Assembly (NCBI RefSeq): GCF_026151205.1
Contig: NC_087083.1
Span: 12,400,944 to 12,464,943, forward strand
Source: Bolinopsis microptera
Taxonomy: Eukaryota; Ctenophora; Tentaculata; Lobata; Bolinopsidae
Direction: 5' to 3'
Length of the DNA stretch: 64,000 nucleotides
The notes beneath the pieces were generated by a model. It ran no database searches. It was not told the DNA's origin and saw only the letters and a program-made list of their open reading frames with translations. Shown here in pieces: positions 50,221 through 61,900 of the stretch. Both the position numbers and the translations under genes were made by a program. Position 1 is the stretch's first letter, and the number at the start of each line of letters is the position of its first letter.

Positions 50221-51731
50221 CATTTAGTGAATATTGAAAGTAAAGATGCCAATAAAGAAGAGTCGGTACTTGACCTCTTCGATATAGAGAACTTTTATAA
50301 ATTCTTTAAAGATCTGTACAAGACCAAAACAGTACCTAAAGAATTGGTGAAACTGAATGATGAAAGTGAAATCATCATCGACACTGAAATCCTTAACAGA
50401 GATATCGACCAGGATGAAATGAAGAAAGGCATCAAATGCTTACAAAATGGAAAGGCAGCGGGTATCGACTTAATTCTTAATGAGTTCCTCAAAACATCGA
50501 CGGACGAAGTTGTGAAACTCATCCAAAAACTCTTTAATGAATGTCTTAAGTTTGGCGTATACCCTTGGAATACCACTATCGTTACCCCTCTCCACAAAAA
50601 AGGATGTCCACATGCTCTCAGCTTGTTTTGACGTTAATGCAGGAACGGAACAGGGCCACCCCTTGAGCCCAGAACTCTTCAAATGCTATATCTACGAACT
50701 CTCCCTCCAGATTAACGCCCTACCCGGAGTGGAAAGTCCCCAACTCAACAACCGACAGATTACTCACCTGCTTTGGGCGGACGATCTGGTCCTGCTAGCC
50801 CTTAACAAGGTCAGTCTTCAGCTAATGATTGACCAACTCCAATCATTTTGCACTAACTGGGGATTGACTGTTAACATTAAGAAAACTGCGGTCATCATCT
50901 TCAATCCCTCAGGAAGGCAGTTACTCGAGAGTAAAACATTTACCTACGGCAGAAGTATTGTAATCCCTTCGGTCAAAAGCTACTGCTACCTAGGTACTCA
51001 TTTCACAATATGTGGCAGTATGAAGCTTAACCAAGAGCAGCTCAGGATCAAAGGACTTCGAGCATACTTCTCCCTGAAAAAGACGGTTGATCTCTCCTCA
51101 ATTTCTAAAGAGGCTGTGTTCAAACTCTTCGATGCCCTTATACTTCCTGTCGTCTCATACGGTAGTCAGGTGTGGCTCCCCCATACCAACATTCTCAGCA
51201 ACATCTGCCAGAAGATAACACAGTCCAACAAAGACACACTCAGTCAATTAGCGAATGACAGCATCGAGCGCCTGCATCTCTCGCTGCTAAAATGGACGAC
51301 TGGGGTCAACAAGAGAACTTCAAATATCCCGATATGGGGAGACACAGGAAGATATCCCCTTGGAATACAACTGAGTAAGCTCTTTCTTGACTTCCACAAC
51401 AGGCTCGTCCTCCTTGACAGAAAAAACTCACCACAGATTGTTCGCCATGCTTTTGTAGAGCAAAGAAACCTACAGCTGACCTGGTTCCGAACATCGAGAG
51501 CGCTGACCGCCGACCGACGCATTTGACCCAGGAGCAATTAAACGAACAATTGTCTCGAAGAATGTTCCCATGCCGAACAGCCAACTCGTTCGGAGTAGAA
51601 TGAGAAATTGGTTCCAAGAAAAGTGGGAAAAAGCTCGACTTGAAAACAAAAAGCTTGCATTCTACAACGAAGTCAAAAGCAGCTTTGGATTAGAACCATA
51701 CCTATCTCTACCCAATCACAAGAAAACCCGA
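50221..51731 (+). pseudogene. LINE B (non-LTR) reverse transcriptase, 5' part, truncated and deleted
   Basis: Begins mid-protein next to the LINE A 5' end. The frame 50227-50631 covers the RT N-terminus (GIKCLQNGKAAGIDLILNEFL, WNTTIVTPLHKKGC). An internal deletion at about 50605 then joins directly to DVNAGTEQGHPLSPELFK (motif B) in another frame, so the fingers and motif A (first catalytic Asp) are missing. WADDLVLLALN (catalytic ADD), VNIKKTAVIIFNPSG and the thumb follow to 51526. One more shift leads to NWFQEKWEKARLENKKLAFY and the break at 51731. Endonuclease missing. Inactive. Confidence 0.85.
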
Positions 51732-52544
51732 TGTGGGTTATGAAGAGAGAGGTGGTTGATCGTCTAGGTTTGAGATAGGTTGATTAGTTTCAGGACTTTA
51801 TAGTTCCAACAGACTATCTGTCTGTTCCCACAATGGAACTTGTAGGTTGCGTTGTGTTTTAGTTAGAGTGAGTTGACCAAATAATACGACTTGAAATCGG
51901 GTTGGTTGTAGCTATGTATCAATGTATCAATGTATAAATGTATCAATGTATCAATGTATTAATGTATCAATGTATTAACAATTAGGAACGGTGGTAGGTC
52001 TTTGGGAGGCGTTCAGGAAGTCAAGAAGTGGGGAATTATAGGTGTGCCCAGGGTTTAAAAAGGGTATCACTCGTGTTGGTCATTGGGCCGACACGTGTGA
52101 TCCACGAGATGAGTTTCGAGTTCCTGATTGGGGGGTCGAACGGGCTGGGCTCCAGGAAACGATTATCTTAAATGAGCATGAGCTGAACAAACGAGATCAA
52201 CCAATCAGGGTTTCCCGTTTATCCATTACTCCATTATTGCACCGTTTCCGGTACTTTAATTATCGCATCATAGACCGTTATTGCATTACTTCACAATCTA
52301 TTACAGATACCTGCAATGTTCTCAGCCAAAGCATGTTCACTTCTGGTGTCACAAATCATATAAGTGGGATGCTTTAATTATCGTCATGACCTCTAAGTGG
52401 GTTCACACCATTGCGTTTGGCTGGCAAGTGCCGTTTGTGACCACTTGAGCTGGCAACCTGCCAATACAGGTAGACAGCTGGAAAATAGCCAACAAGGTAT
52501 GGAATTATTGTAAGGCTTATAGCAAGGAGAGAAGTGGACCCACA
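51732..52544 (-). repeat. 3' LTR
   Basis: 813 bp, TGTGGGTT...GACCCACA. It includes a short tandem run of TATCAATG (about 51914-51978). The open frame at 52042-52377 is identical in both LTRs and matches nothing recognised, so it is not called as a gene. Confidence 0.95.
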
Positions 52545-53441
52545 ATCTTCCCCCCTCAGGAAAAAAAATTCCAAATTTTGTCAGGAACCTACCATCGTTT
52601 TACAATCAATATCGGAAATGAAATTAAATTAAATTTACACATGTTGAAAGAAATAATTTAATGTTATGAGACATGAGTAAATATCTTGAATGAAGTCCAT
52701 TACCCTTTTAATTTGTTTATAAAATAAACAAATAGTTAAATCACACGAACAATTAGTTTTGAAAATAACAATATATTTTTTGACTTTATCTTTTTATCTT
52801 AAGACACAAGAATAAATATTTGTATATAGTTTGTTACAATCAATATGTAACTAGAAACATCGGTAACTGAAGATTCTTTCTGCATTGTAATCATAATTAA
52901 TTTTAACAAAGTTTGTTTCTCGTTACAATTGTGTGTGACCACTTATAAATTCACACATAATTCAATTCAAAATATATTTACTTATTTTTCAATTTTGAAT
53001 GACACCTCGAAGGTTTAAAATTGAGCGTTGGTTGATTAATTCAAATTTGTGGTTAATCTTGGTTAAACCATTTTAGTGCTTTGTTCCTATTGAAGATACA
53101 TTTGTAATCAATGTAAGTCATTAGTTCACTTAGCAAATGTTCGTAACTCTTAGTATTATATATAGGCACGATAGTTCAATATAAATTTCCAGGATTATTG
53201 TAAGTTCTTTTAGCAAATGAAATTTTTTCCTTTTAGGAGCCTTTTTTGTATATTACACTGTTTTGTAACAGTCGTTTGAAGAATCTTTTATTATGTTGTT
53301 CTAGGTAAGCTGATATTACACACATTAATGGTTTTTTGACAAGGTATTTCTGATATAACTGCTGGAAAATGAACTTTGATGTTTGGATGATACTTTGTGG
53401 AGATTTTGTTTTGGCTGCAAGGGTCAGTTCATTTTTTAGTT

Positions 53442-53684
53442 TTATGAGGCGAGGAAGGGATGGGGCACTGTACGATTTTCGGGTAACATCGAATTGTGAG
53501 TTGCGATGCTAGATTCGCTTATTTGCACCCATTTGTTGAGGAAATACGGGTCCAGCAGATGTCGTAATTTACGGCTCACAGCTCTTAATTGGAGGATGTC
53601 GTCAAAGTGTAACAATAGCGCTATATTGAACAAGACTTCCTGGGGGAGAAAAGAAAACATGGCGAATTGAAGCAACGAATGCAA
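53442..53684 (-). CDS. F-box-like ORF inside the LTR element
   Basis: 80 residues. FLPQEVLFNIALLLHFDDIL followed by LRAVSRKLRHLLDPYFLNKW fits an F-box (LP.E.l..I...L...dl.....V.r..r.l......W), a motif that binds Skp1 in SCF ubiquitin ligases. It lies about 900 bp from the 3' LTR. The overlapping frame 53602-54120 may be its upstream part if a frameshift has occurred. It could be a captured host exon or a chance similarity in a decayed gene. Confidence 0.45.
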   Translation of the reverse strand: MHSLLQFAMFSFLPQEVLFNIALLLHFDDILQLRAVSRKLRHLLDPYFLNKWVQISESSIATHNSMLPENRTVPHPFLAS

Positions 53685-54569
53685 TAAGTGGTGTGAGAGT
53701 AGGCCGGCCTTCAGGAAAACTGATTCTTGTGCCCGGAGTTGATGGCATTTTTCTATTGTAGTGAGCTAATTTGGATGCTGGTGTTGTGTATACAGAAGCT
53801 TCATAGTTCAAAACTTTTAAAATCTGTCGTGTTGTTTTGGAAATTGTGACACTCCCATTGTGGAGCTGAACTGCCCCCGATGGATTTGTGGATCCCGAGG
53901 GGGTTAGTTCATGGAACGAGAGACAGGGGTCTTGCGTACTGCATGTACCATTACATGAGTACAGCAGGTTCAAGAGACACGAGAGCCTGGTATGTTGGTT
54001 TCGTTCTTTTTCTGATAATCTTGATTTAATTTTTGGATAATTTAGGATGTTAATGACGTGGATATTTAAGTTATGTGTGTTACAGTTTCGATAGATGAAT
54101 TTTTCTTTGTTGAAGGTCATGTTTTATTATTGTTGTGATTATGCGCAATTTCCAATTTTCAGACCCTATGTGGCAAGGCATAAACGCCATAGATCAATAT
54201 ATGATCATGAGCAAGCGTAAAAGATGTTTCCTGATAGGATAAAATGAGGTAATTATCTAGCTGTTTTTATGCTGAAGTTATAGGTAAGAAATTGTAAAAT
54301 AGTACAACTGATTTCGTTAAAAGTCTCAACAAAACAGATATGGGCGTATTTTTATTTTTGTTGATGTCAACCAAAGAATTCAATTTGTTTTTTGTAATGG
54401 TGTCGCTCAAAATTCGCAATTTCACGGTTTTAAAATACTTAGTTGATGCAGCTCCAAGTCTGATATCGAGAGGCTCGGACACTGGGTACTTTTTAAGAGC
54501 TCTTTGAAATTGGTGCCTTAACTTATTCAAAAATCTGTTTTTCTTTGATATTGATAAATAATTTAACAT
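53602..54569 (-). other. Unrecognised reading frames in the LTR-element 3' interior
   Basis: Two minus-strand frames (54569-54267, 100 residues, Lys/Leu-rich; 54120-53602, 172 residues) have no recognised domain. The second overlaps the F-box-like frame in another register at 53602-53684. They may be parts of one gene broken by shifts. Confidence 0.35.
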
Positions 54570-54967
54570 TCAATCGTTTTCGTAATTTTAATGAATACTT
54601 TAACACACAGCGCATCATTTAAAAGTTGCAAAAGTAGCAGTACCGTTGCTGGAGGTACAAAAGTTCTGTATCTGTTTTTGTAAGAACTGAAATAATATCC
54701 AAAGTTTTTATTGATATTTTGGATTCTGAGCTTTGTAATGATTCAGAGAGTTTTACATAGTCTGTATTGTTTTTTAAAGCTTCTAGCGCAGCGGTAACCT
54801 GTTTGATGTGTGTCGCTCGAAAATAAATTGTAGAGCGTGTCTTTTCGGTATCAGATTTAGAACGGTTAGGTAGATGATTATTAGATGCACTGTTTGTGTT
54901 TTGATGTCCAGTTGAGAAAAGTGTCCATTTGTTGAGTCTCTGGTGGCCATTGTAGCCATTATAATAG

Positions 54968-55115
54968 GGACGTTAAAAACGTCGACATTGAAGTCATTTG
55001 AGGGACGTTGTGAAACGTCGACATTGAAGTCATTTTTGGGGGACGTTATGAAACGTCGACATTGAAGTCATTTTTGGGGGACGTTATGAAACGTCGACAT
55101 TAAAGTCATTTTTGC
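54968..55115. repeat. 37-bp hairpin-containing tandem repeat in the LTR interior
   Basis: Four copies, 37-38 bp apart, each with GACGTTATGAAACGTC (a self-pairing GACGTT/AACGTC) followed by GACATTGAAGTCATTTTT. The first copy differs slightly in its loop. Confidence 0.85.
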
Positions 55116-56218
55116 CAACTGCCAATTATACAGCCAATGTTATGCTCGTTTTTGTGAAGTTTGAGTGAATGATTTATTCAATATTGGATTGAGCTTGTAC
55201 TGATCGTGTTGAACGTTTTGGTGTTGATGGAGTATCTGATTGGAATGATTTTGAAACTGTATTTGATGTTTTGTTTTGATGAATTATGATTGACGTCTCT
55301 TCCGGTTTCTCGTCGTTATTTTCAACTATATTCTGTCGTGGAGGTGGAACTGATCGGCTTGTTCCTCTCTAACGCACTCCAGATCTTTTATTAGTCGTGT
55401 GTAACAGAAATTGGTCCTGCTTTCCGATAAGCTGATGGATCCGTGTAAAGTTTAACTGCTGATGTTTTCTTGCATTAGTCGCGAGTTCTTTAAACCACAT
55501 GTTACTGTCCAGTGACGTCGTCCAGTGAATAATTTGGTAATGTCTTCCGGTCGGATAGAATACAAAACTCTACTTTGTAATTGGATTTGAGAGTACTCGT
55601 CACATGAGTAAAGTTTAGTTTCGTTGTCAGGAGTGTCTATCCAATTGATCTTCTAGGAGCTTCCAATATTAATTCCAATGACTGGATTTCCGTTTCCGAA
55701 AGTCAAGGCTCCTACTGAAACTTGTGCGACATAATGTTTACAGTGTACTTCTCCCGTTTTACATTGAGAAGCTTTGCTAAGACAAGTAATCTCAGGTCGT
55801 CTTTGTCTTTTTGGAGATATCGAGACAGACCAGCAGTTTAAGTGGTCGAGTTTCGTTCTGACCGTTCTGTGGAGTAAAACTGATCGTCTTTAAGGTATAT
55901 CCGTTTAGGAAGTTTTACTCGAAGACAAGAGTTTCTTTGCTTTTTACAGGAACTGTAGCTGGCTCAAAGTGAGAAAGACGGCGTTAGGTTCCACGTACAT
56001 TGTTGACAAGACAAAGAAGGAACTTGCGAATATCGGATTGTTGTTGACAGTTGACGAAGTACTCAAGGTCTTCTGCTAATAGTATAGCTGGATCGGTTGT
56101 ATTAACAACCCTCTATATTCACTCCATGAAATTCGTAGTTGAAGTTCACCTTCTCCCTGTACTCCGACTCGTCAAATACCAAGTTTTCGATAGCATACGT
56201 ATACAGTGATGTAATTGC

Positions 56219-58413
56219 TCATTGGAGTTCGTTTAGTCTCTCGTCCACGTTTTCTTGGTAATCCTTGATTAAGTAGAGAACATCTTTGTTGAATTGACGT
56301 TGTTGCACGACTTCATCATGAACTTGTTGGGTGAACTTGGAGAACTGATGATCGAGGTGAGCAATATGAGATTTAAGGTGTTTAATCTCATGTCGATTGA
56401 AGAAATTAAAGGCCATGCTTGCGAGCAATCCAGCACCAGGGATAGCAGCAATTGCTACAGGCACTCCCCGTTTTACCTTTGTGGAAGGGGTGCTGTTAGT
56501 GATTGTTATGTCGTATGCAGATCGCAGGTCTTCAAATCGTCTTATATTGCGTTTCCAAATGTGATCAACAGCTTGGTCTCGAGCTTTATTGAGCGTGGTA
56601 TACAGTGCAACATCATTTTGTCCGCAAAACTCGGCTCTAGTTGCAAATCTTTCTGCACATACAATGTTTGCAGTGTACGTGTGGTGTGTTACTTCGTTAA
56701 TCTGTAAATTATCGAGATCGGGCTCGTCTTTTGCGACAGTTTGAAGTCCGAAGCATTCTGGGTCACAGAAACAAAGAGCGGTGCAAGAATTGAACTGAGT
56801 GTTGTCGTATGATCTTAAGACTTTAAGAGCTGAACGTTGGTGTTTTGTCCTCTGTCTAGACTTTTAACCCAATAAAAGTATTTTTCAAATAAGTTTTGGT
56901 CAAGGTCACACTCGCTATTCATGCAAAATGTTGACCGTGCAGTTGAATTGATGAGTGGTTTGTTTACTCGAACGAAGATACTGGCAAAGATTTTGCCACA
57001 ATCCATGTGGTTGCTAAATCAACCCAATGTTTAGGTTTCAGAGATGTAAGACCAATAAATGATAGTCCTCTTGCAGTGTCATGACTTTCTTCTGTGGAGT
57101 GATTCATTTTTGTTCTATTTCGGCCAGCTGACTTGCGAGAAAATCGACTGATGCTTCACTTTATGAGGTGTGTGAGACTTCTCAATTGGGTGTAGCCCAA
57201 GTGGTCGGAAATGTAATGAGTTCTGATGTATAAGTTGACACAATCAGGGGCAACAGAACTGCAAGATGTTGTTGAAGCCTTTGTGGGCATATGTCCAGGT
57301 TGGTATCTATATAGCACCTGATTATGCATAAAGATGTGCAGCATAGTCGTAACTTCGCAAGATATTCAAGCGGCGTATTGATGCAGTACTTTGTCGTCTG
57401 GAGACATATAACCATTCCTCCAGGAAGTTGTATTTCCTCTGTGACTTACAGGTAACATGTTTGTACAAAACCCTGGTTTAGGTCGGCGAAACTTTATCTC
57501 CACTGGCTTGCAATGACTGACAAGAATGTATTCCGAGTTCGAAGCAACTTCTATTATTGTTGAATCATTGAAATGATGACGGAAGATATCAGTAGGAATG
57601 ATAACTTCCAAGAATTGCATTTTATGCGTTAGCTCTTGCAACAATAGTTTGATATCATCAACAGCCATCATTGGTCCTAAAAGTTGGTGTGCAGTGACTT
57701 GGAATCCGTCACTTTCCGTTTTGTCGGGTAGTTTACTTGGGTTTTCCAAGGCAAACGATTAGGAATTATGAGATGAGACGAGATTATTGTACCATTAAAT
57801 GTTCCAATTTGTACGAACTTGGACTGTACCATTGGGTCTGGCACAATACATGTTACTGCAATCCCTTCAATAACTTGTATCGTAACGGCAGTCTGATATA
57901 TCGGCAAGGTTGGAAATAGGCTGGTGAGTGTGTGTTTTTGTGACGTAACCTTCGCTGTAATTACATGATATTACGTCCGTCTGAACCTTTGTCATCCATT
58001 TCATAGGACAATCAAAATCTTTAATGACGGTGTCAGTTGTCCAGTTTCGTCAATGCATGATTTGGTCCTAATCAAGTCTTGGTATTGGCTTTTCGGTAAA
58101 ATCTTATTGTGTATTGTTTTTTCTGTTTCTTTGCTGCTATGTTGTGCATCTCAGCAGCTTCACTTGGAGAGACAATGCGTTCGTTTTGAATCGTAACTTT
58201 TTTATGGTCCGTAGTATCACAGCTTTGAATTTGTTCAGGCCATCTCATTAATGTAAGGTGATTTTGTGCATCACAAATCATGGCACTTTGGCAATAAGTT
58301 ATCAGCAATGTAAGAAGTAGTATTCTTTCTGTGTCGTATCGTGTCATCTGAAATATTGTTTCCGAGTCGAAGGTACCTATCCATCCTTTGGGAATCAGGG
58401 ATAAGGTGATCAA
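56219..58413 (-). pseudogene. Envelope-like glycoprotein region of the LTR element, broken
   Basis: A series of minus-strand frames (58413-58072, 57907-57677, 57749-57366, 57006-56815, 56464-56219) interrupted by stops and frame changes. The first contains a hydrophobic signal-like stretch. Several frames are cysteine-containing and extracellular in character. The last begins with a small-residue hydrophobic segment followed by a heptad-patterned helix, as seen in membrane-fusion subunits. Similar traces continue to about 55600. Identity as an env-like gene is inference from order (after gag, before the 3' LTR) and these properties. It is broken; no functional form is proposed. Confidence 0.45.
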
Positions 58414-58519
58414 TCTTATATAATTCTCCGGATCATTTTTTATGTTTCACGTGTAGCTACACATTGCACAACTCATGACTCTGAACTGTAGGAAGACTCC
58501 ACCCTACGGCTGTGTACTA

Positions 58520-59020
58520 TTATTTTATTATTTCGGGCGTGAATTTATTTTGAATTGAATGTTGGGACGGTTTAGGAGATGGTAGCTCTCTGACTCTACC
58601 GCTAGCTGTAGAGCTTGACCGGGATACGGCTTGATGGCCGCCCTGGATTTGTTGCGGTGATATAGAGCTTGCTCTATCATTTTGCCGATGGGACAAAGTG
58701 TCAGAACTTCTGGAGAAAGTCTGGTGGCGCGGTGTTGACATCCTCTGTGACGAAAGTCTTCCCTCAGAATGGCCATTTCCGAGAGACAAGGATGAGATAT
58801 ACTCGCCATCAGCTTCTGCATCGGTGTTCTGGACAAGTGTTGACCGTTGGCATGGTAAAATTAGGAGCATTTCATCATCATCCTCGTATCTTTTCAAGGT
58901 AGTAGATGGTTGCGGACCTGTCTCAATTGAGTCTCCAATGACTTGTTGTTCTTCTGATTTTTCTGATTCGAGGTTATGTTGTTCTTCTAATTCTTCTGAC
59001 TTGAGTTTATGTTCTACCAT
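58520..59020 (-). CDS. Acidic and Ser-rich ORF of the LTR element
   Basis: 166 residues, no recognised family. The first third is Glu-rich (possible coiled coil), the rest Ser/Gln-rich and likely disordered (SSQRMSTPRHQTFSRSSDT). It lies downstream of gag in the same direction. It could be an accessory protein or the remnant of a longer gag/pol reading frame. Confidence 0.4.
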   Translation of the reverse strand: MVEHKLKSEELEEQHNLESEKSEEQQVIGDSIETGPQPSTTLKRYEDDDEMLLILPCQRSTLVQNTDAEADGEYISSLSLGNGHSEGRLSSQRMSTPRHQTFSRSSDTLSHRQNDRASSISPQQIQGGHQAVSRSSSTASGRVRELPSPKPSQHSIQNKFTPEIIK

Positions 59021-59462
59021 AATCTTCTTGAGTTCTTGATAGTATCGTGCATATAGTGTTTTTGTAACTGAGATGGGACTTTTCGTGTCCTGTCGTGATA
59101 TACCATAATAATCTTTCCAGTTTTAATGTTCCATACTTGCAAGGTAAATTCGGAGGACTTTGAGTCATGTTGTCAGTTATAGTCAATCAGTTGTCATGTA
59201 GTCAATCAGTTGTCATGTAGTCAATCAGTTGTTATTCTGACAATCGCCTCCGAGAAAAGCGACATGAAGAAGTTTCTCCGTAATAAAAAAGCAACTATAT
59301 TTCATCCGTCAAATTACAATAGGTAGTATTATTTTCCCTTATGCTGACAATTATGATCCATTATAGCAGCCATTAGTAGCTTCAAGTACATACTTGCTGT
59401 CGTTAATGGTATATACACTTCCTGTCCAAGAGATGCGGGCCACTGCTATGGAATGCAGTGTG

Positions 59463-60149
59463 CTATTTCAAGAGGGCGGTTGCGTTGGGAAATCCATCGC
59501 CTCTGATTGATCTGCTTTTCAGTTTCCCGATGATTTTCTCCAGATGTTGGCTATGCTCAACAAGTTTTGTGTAGTGGTCTAGTCCAGGTGTTGTGAGAAG
59601 CGAGTAAGCTACTTGCTCAGATCTTATTCCATTGATGAATGCATCCTGGAGTAACTCTTCTTTGGTGCTATCAGGCATCTTCTTGCATGTAGGAATTACA
59701 TTGATCTTTTTCTCGAGTCGTTCCGCAAAGTCGAGGATGGTTTCTTCTGAGCTCTGTTTGATGTTGAATAGTTCTTCGACAGACATTTTGCTATTGTAGT
59801 TAGGGTCGAGCTTCTTGACTATCATGTCCTTGGCTGCATGCCAATCTGTTGTTTGTCTATCTGTTAGGTTCAGTGACATAACTCTTGACAAGCTTTTGTT
59901 ATCCAGAAATGTGCAGAAAACTTTGAATGAAGCAGACGGAGGAAGACCGATGACTGTGCAGTAGTTGTCGAATGCCAGTAGAAAATCGTGGATGTCATCC
60001 CCATGATGATTGTACTCATGGGGTTTCTTCCCCCCGAAAAGCTTAAAAGACTCTTGAGTCGGAGGTGCTTTATGTCCTAGTCCAGGCATATCTTTGTGGT
60101 CAAACTTGTCGTTGTCAAAATGTTTATTGTTGTGGTGAAGCATTGTCAT
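59463..60149 (-). CDS. Gag-like protein of the LTR element
   Basis: 228 residues. After a His/Asp-rich start comes a capsid-like region (FKLFGGKKPHEYNHHGDDIHD-type start, DFLLAFDNYCTVIG, FCTFLDNKSLSRV, MSVEELFNIKQSSEETILDFAERLEKK, DAFINGIRSEQVAYSLL). This matches the usual retrotransposon-gag helical pattern (W/F..F..., L..G.A..., ..Q...E.v..y...l). No CCHC nucleocapsid knuckle is seen and the frame stops without a pol fusion. It packages element RNA in particles. About 215 bp separate its start from the 5' LTR. Confidence 0.8.
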   Translation of the reverse strand: MTMLHHNNKHFDNDKFDHKDMPGLGHKAPPTQESFKLFGGKKPHEYNHHGDDIHDFLLAFDNYCTVIGLPPSASFKVFCTFLDNKSLSRVMSLNLTDRQTTDWHAAKDMIVKKLDPNYNSKMSVEELFNIKQSSEETILDFAERLEKKINVIPTCKKMPDSTKEELLQDAFINGIRSEQVAYSLLTTPGLDHYTKLVEHSQHLEKIIGKLKSRSIRGDGFPNATALLK

Positions 60150-60364
60150 TGGTGGTTTGTAAGTAAGTGATCCAGGCGGATGGTATGGTGTGTGTTGTGG
60201 AAAAGGTGTTGTGACATTTGTCTAAATCTGCTGAGTGCATTGGCTCATGTTGACAGATGAAACTGACAGCGAAAATTGGCAGGAAAGGCAACAAAAGTGG
60301 TCACCAGTATAGCTTTATTCTCTAACCTGTAGTTCCCAATTTGGTTCGCAGTCGCAGCGCCACT

Positions 60365-61177
60365 TGTGGGTTATGAAGAGAGAGGTGGTTGATCGTCTAG
60401 GTTTGAGATAGGTTGATTAGTTTCAGGACTTTATAGTTCCAACAGACTATCTGTCTGTTCCCACAATGGAACTTGTAGGTTGCGTTGTGTTTTAGTTAGA
60501 GTGAGTTGACCAAATAATACGACTTGAAATCGGGTTGGTTGTAGCTATGTATCAATGTATCAATGTATAAATGTATCAATGTATCAATGTATTAATGTAT
60601 CAATGTATTAACAATTAGGAACGGTGGTAGGTCTTTGGGAGGCGTTCAGGAAGTCAAGAAGTGGGGAATTATAGGTGTGCCCAGGGTTTAAAAAGGGTAT
60701 CACTCGTGTTGGTCATTGGGCCGACACGTGTGATCCACGAGATGAGTTTCGAGTTCCTGATTGGGGGGTCGAACGGGCTGGGCTCCAGGAAACGATTATC
60801 TTAAATGAGCATGAGCTGAACAAACGAGATCAACCAATCAGGGTTTCCCGTTTATCCATTACTCCATTATTGCACCGTTTCCGGTACTTTAATTATCGCA
60901 TCATAGACCGTTATTGCATTACTTCACAATCTATTACAGATACCTGCAATGTTCTCAGCCAAAGCATGTTCACTTCTGGTGTCACAAATCATATAAGTGG
61001 GATGCTTTAATTATCGTCATGACCTCTAAGTGGGTTCACACCATTGCGTTTGGCTGGCAAGTGCCGTTTGTGACCACTTGAGCTGGCAACCTGCCAATAC
61101 AGGTAGACAGCTGGAAAATAGCCAACAAGGTATGGAATTATTGTAAGGCTTATAGCAAGGAGAGAAGTGGACCCACA
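60365..61177 (-). repeat. 5' LTR
   Basis: Same length and, by line-by-line reading, the same sequence as 51732-52544. It lies 5' of the gag-like ORF in the minus-strand orientation and should hold the element's promoter. Confidence 0.95.
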
Positions 61178-61900
61178 CCGATGTACCACATGGCTGAGGA
61201 CAAGCTCCCACAAACTTAATATCGAGACGGGGCGATATGGCTGGAAAAATTTAAGCATCTTCTACAGAGCTTGCCACTTCTGCTGCAGCTCAGACAGAAT
61301 CACCATAGACCTCCTGAACGAGCTCCCGTTTATAAGTGACATCATCAAAGAAGACGAAGTCCATTTGCTTAAAGAATGTCCTGTCTACACGGAGATCAGA
61401 CAAAGAAACAGCACAGACCTTCACAACATGCTCACAAATAGTCAATTCAGTAAATTATTTAATGAGAATTACTTTTTGGAGACCAGAAATTTTGTTTATA
61501 ATCTATTTCGTGAAAGATTTCCTAAAAGTAAGCTATGACTTAGTATCCATATTCCGTGCACACTTTGAAAACATTTAATTATTTATCTTCGATATTATGT
61601 TTTTTTTTGTTTGGTTGTATATAATAACTTTCATTTAACTGATTGGGATCTGACATATGTAATTTTGTAATGATCTTTCTAATTTCTAATTTCTAATTTC
61701 TAATTTCTAATTTCTAATTTCTAATTTCTAATTTCTAATTTCTAATTTCTAATTTCTAATTTCTAATTTCTAATTTCTAATTTCTAATTTCTAATTTCTA
61801 ATTTCTAATTTCTAATTTCTAATTTCTAATTTCTAATTTCTAATTTCTAATTTCTAATTTCTAATTTCTAATTTCTAATTTCTAATTTTTAATTTCTAAT
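61178..61900 (+). pseudogene. LINE B, 3' part after the LTR insertion, with microsatellite tail
   Basis: Continues the frame broken at 51731 after the LTR element (codons CGA/TGT rejoin across the CCGA duplication): TTWLRTSSHKLNIETGRYGW, then a Cys/His cluster (CHFCC, EVHLLKECPVY) like the C-terminal zinc knuckle of many LINEs. It ends at 61538. The 3' UTR runs into (TAATTTC)n at 61677-61900, which likely served as the 3' tail and met the ATACGT target. Confidence 0.8.
61677..61900. repeat. (TAATTTC)n 7-bp microsatellite
   Basis: About 32 copies of TAATTTC, nearly perfect. It lies at the 3' end of LINE B, directly before the ATACGT target sequence, so it is probably a LINE 3' tail expanded by slippage. 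Confidence 0.97.

Larger units (their letters stand above)
51732..61177 (-). mobile_element. LTR retrotransposon, 9.4 kb, inserted in LINE B
   Basis: 813-bp direct LTRs at 51732-52544 and 60365-61177 (TG...CA ends) look identical on reading. Target duplication CCGA (51728-51731 and 61178-61181). On the minus strand a candidate primer-binding site TGGCGCTGCGACTGCGAACC (60343-60362) starts 2 nt after the 5' LTR; its complement reads like a tRNA 3' end including GGTTCG of the T arm. A polypurine tract (52546-52557) abuts the 3' LTR. The 7.8-kb interior holds a gag-like ORF and broken env-like reading frames, but no protease, reverse transcriptase or integrase was seen, so it is probably non-autonomous. 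Confidence 0.9.

Noticed and set aside
52042-52377. 111-codon frame present twice (also 60675-61010)
   Set aside because: It lies inside the LTRs, is antisense to the element and has no recognised family; duplication reflects the LTR pair.
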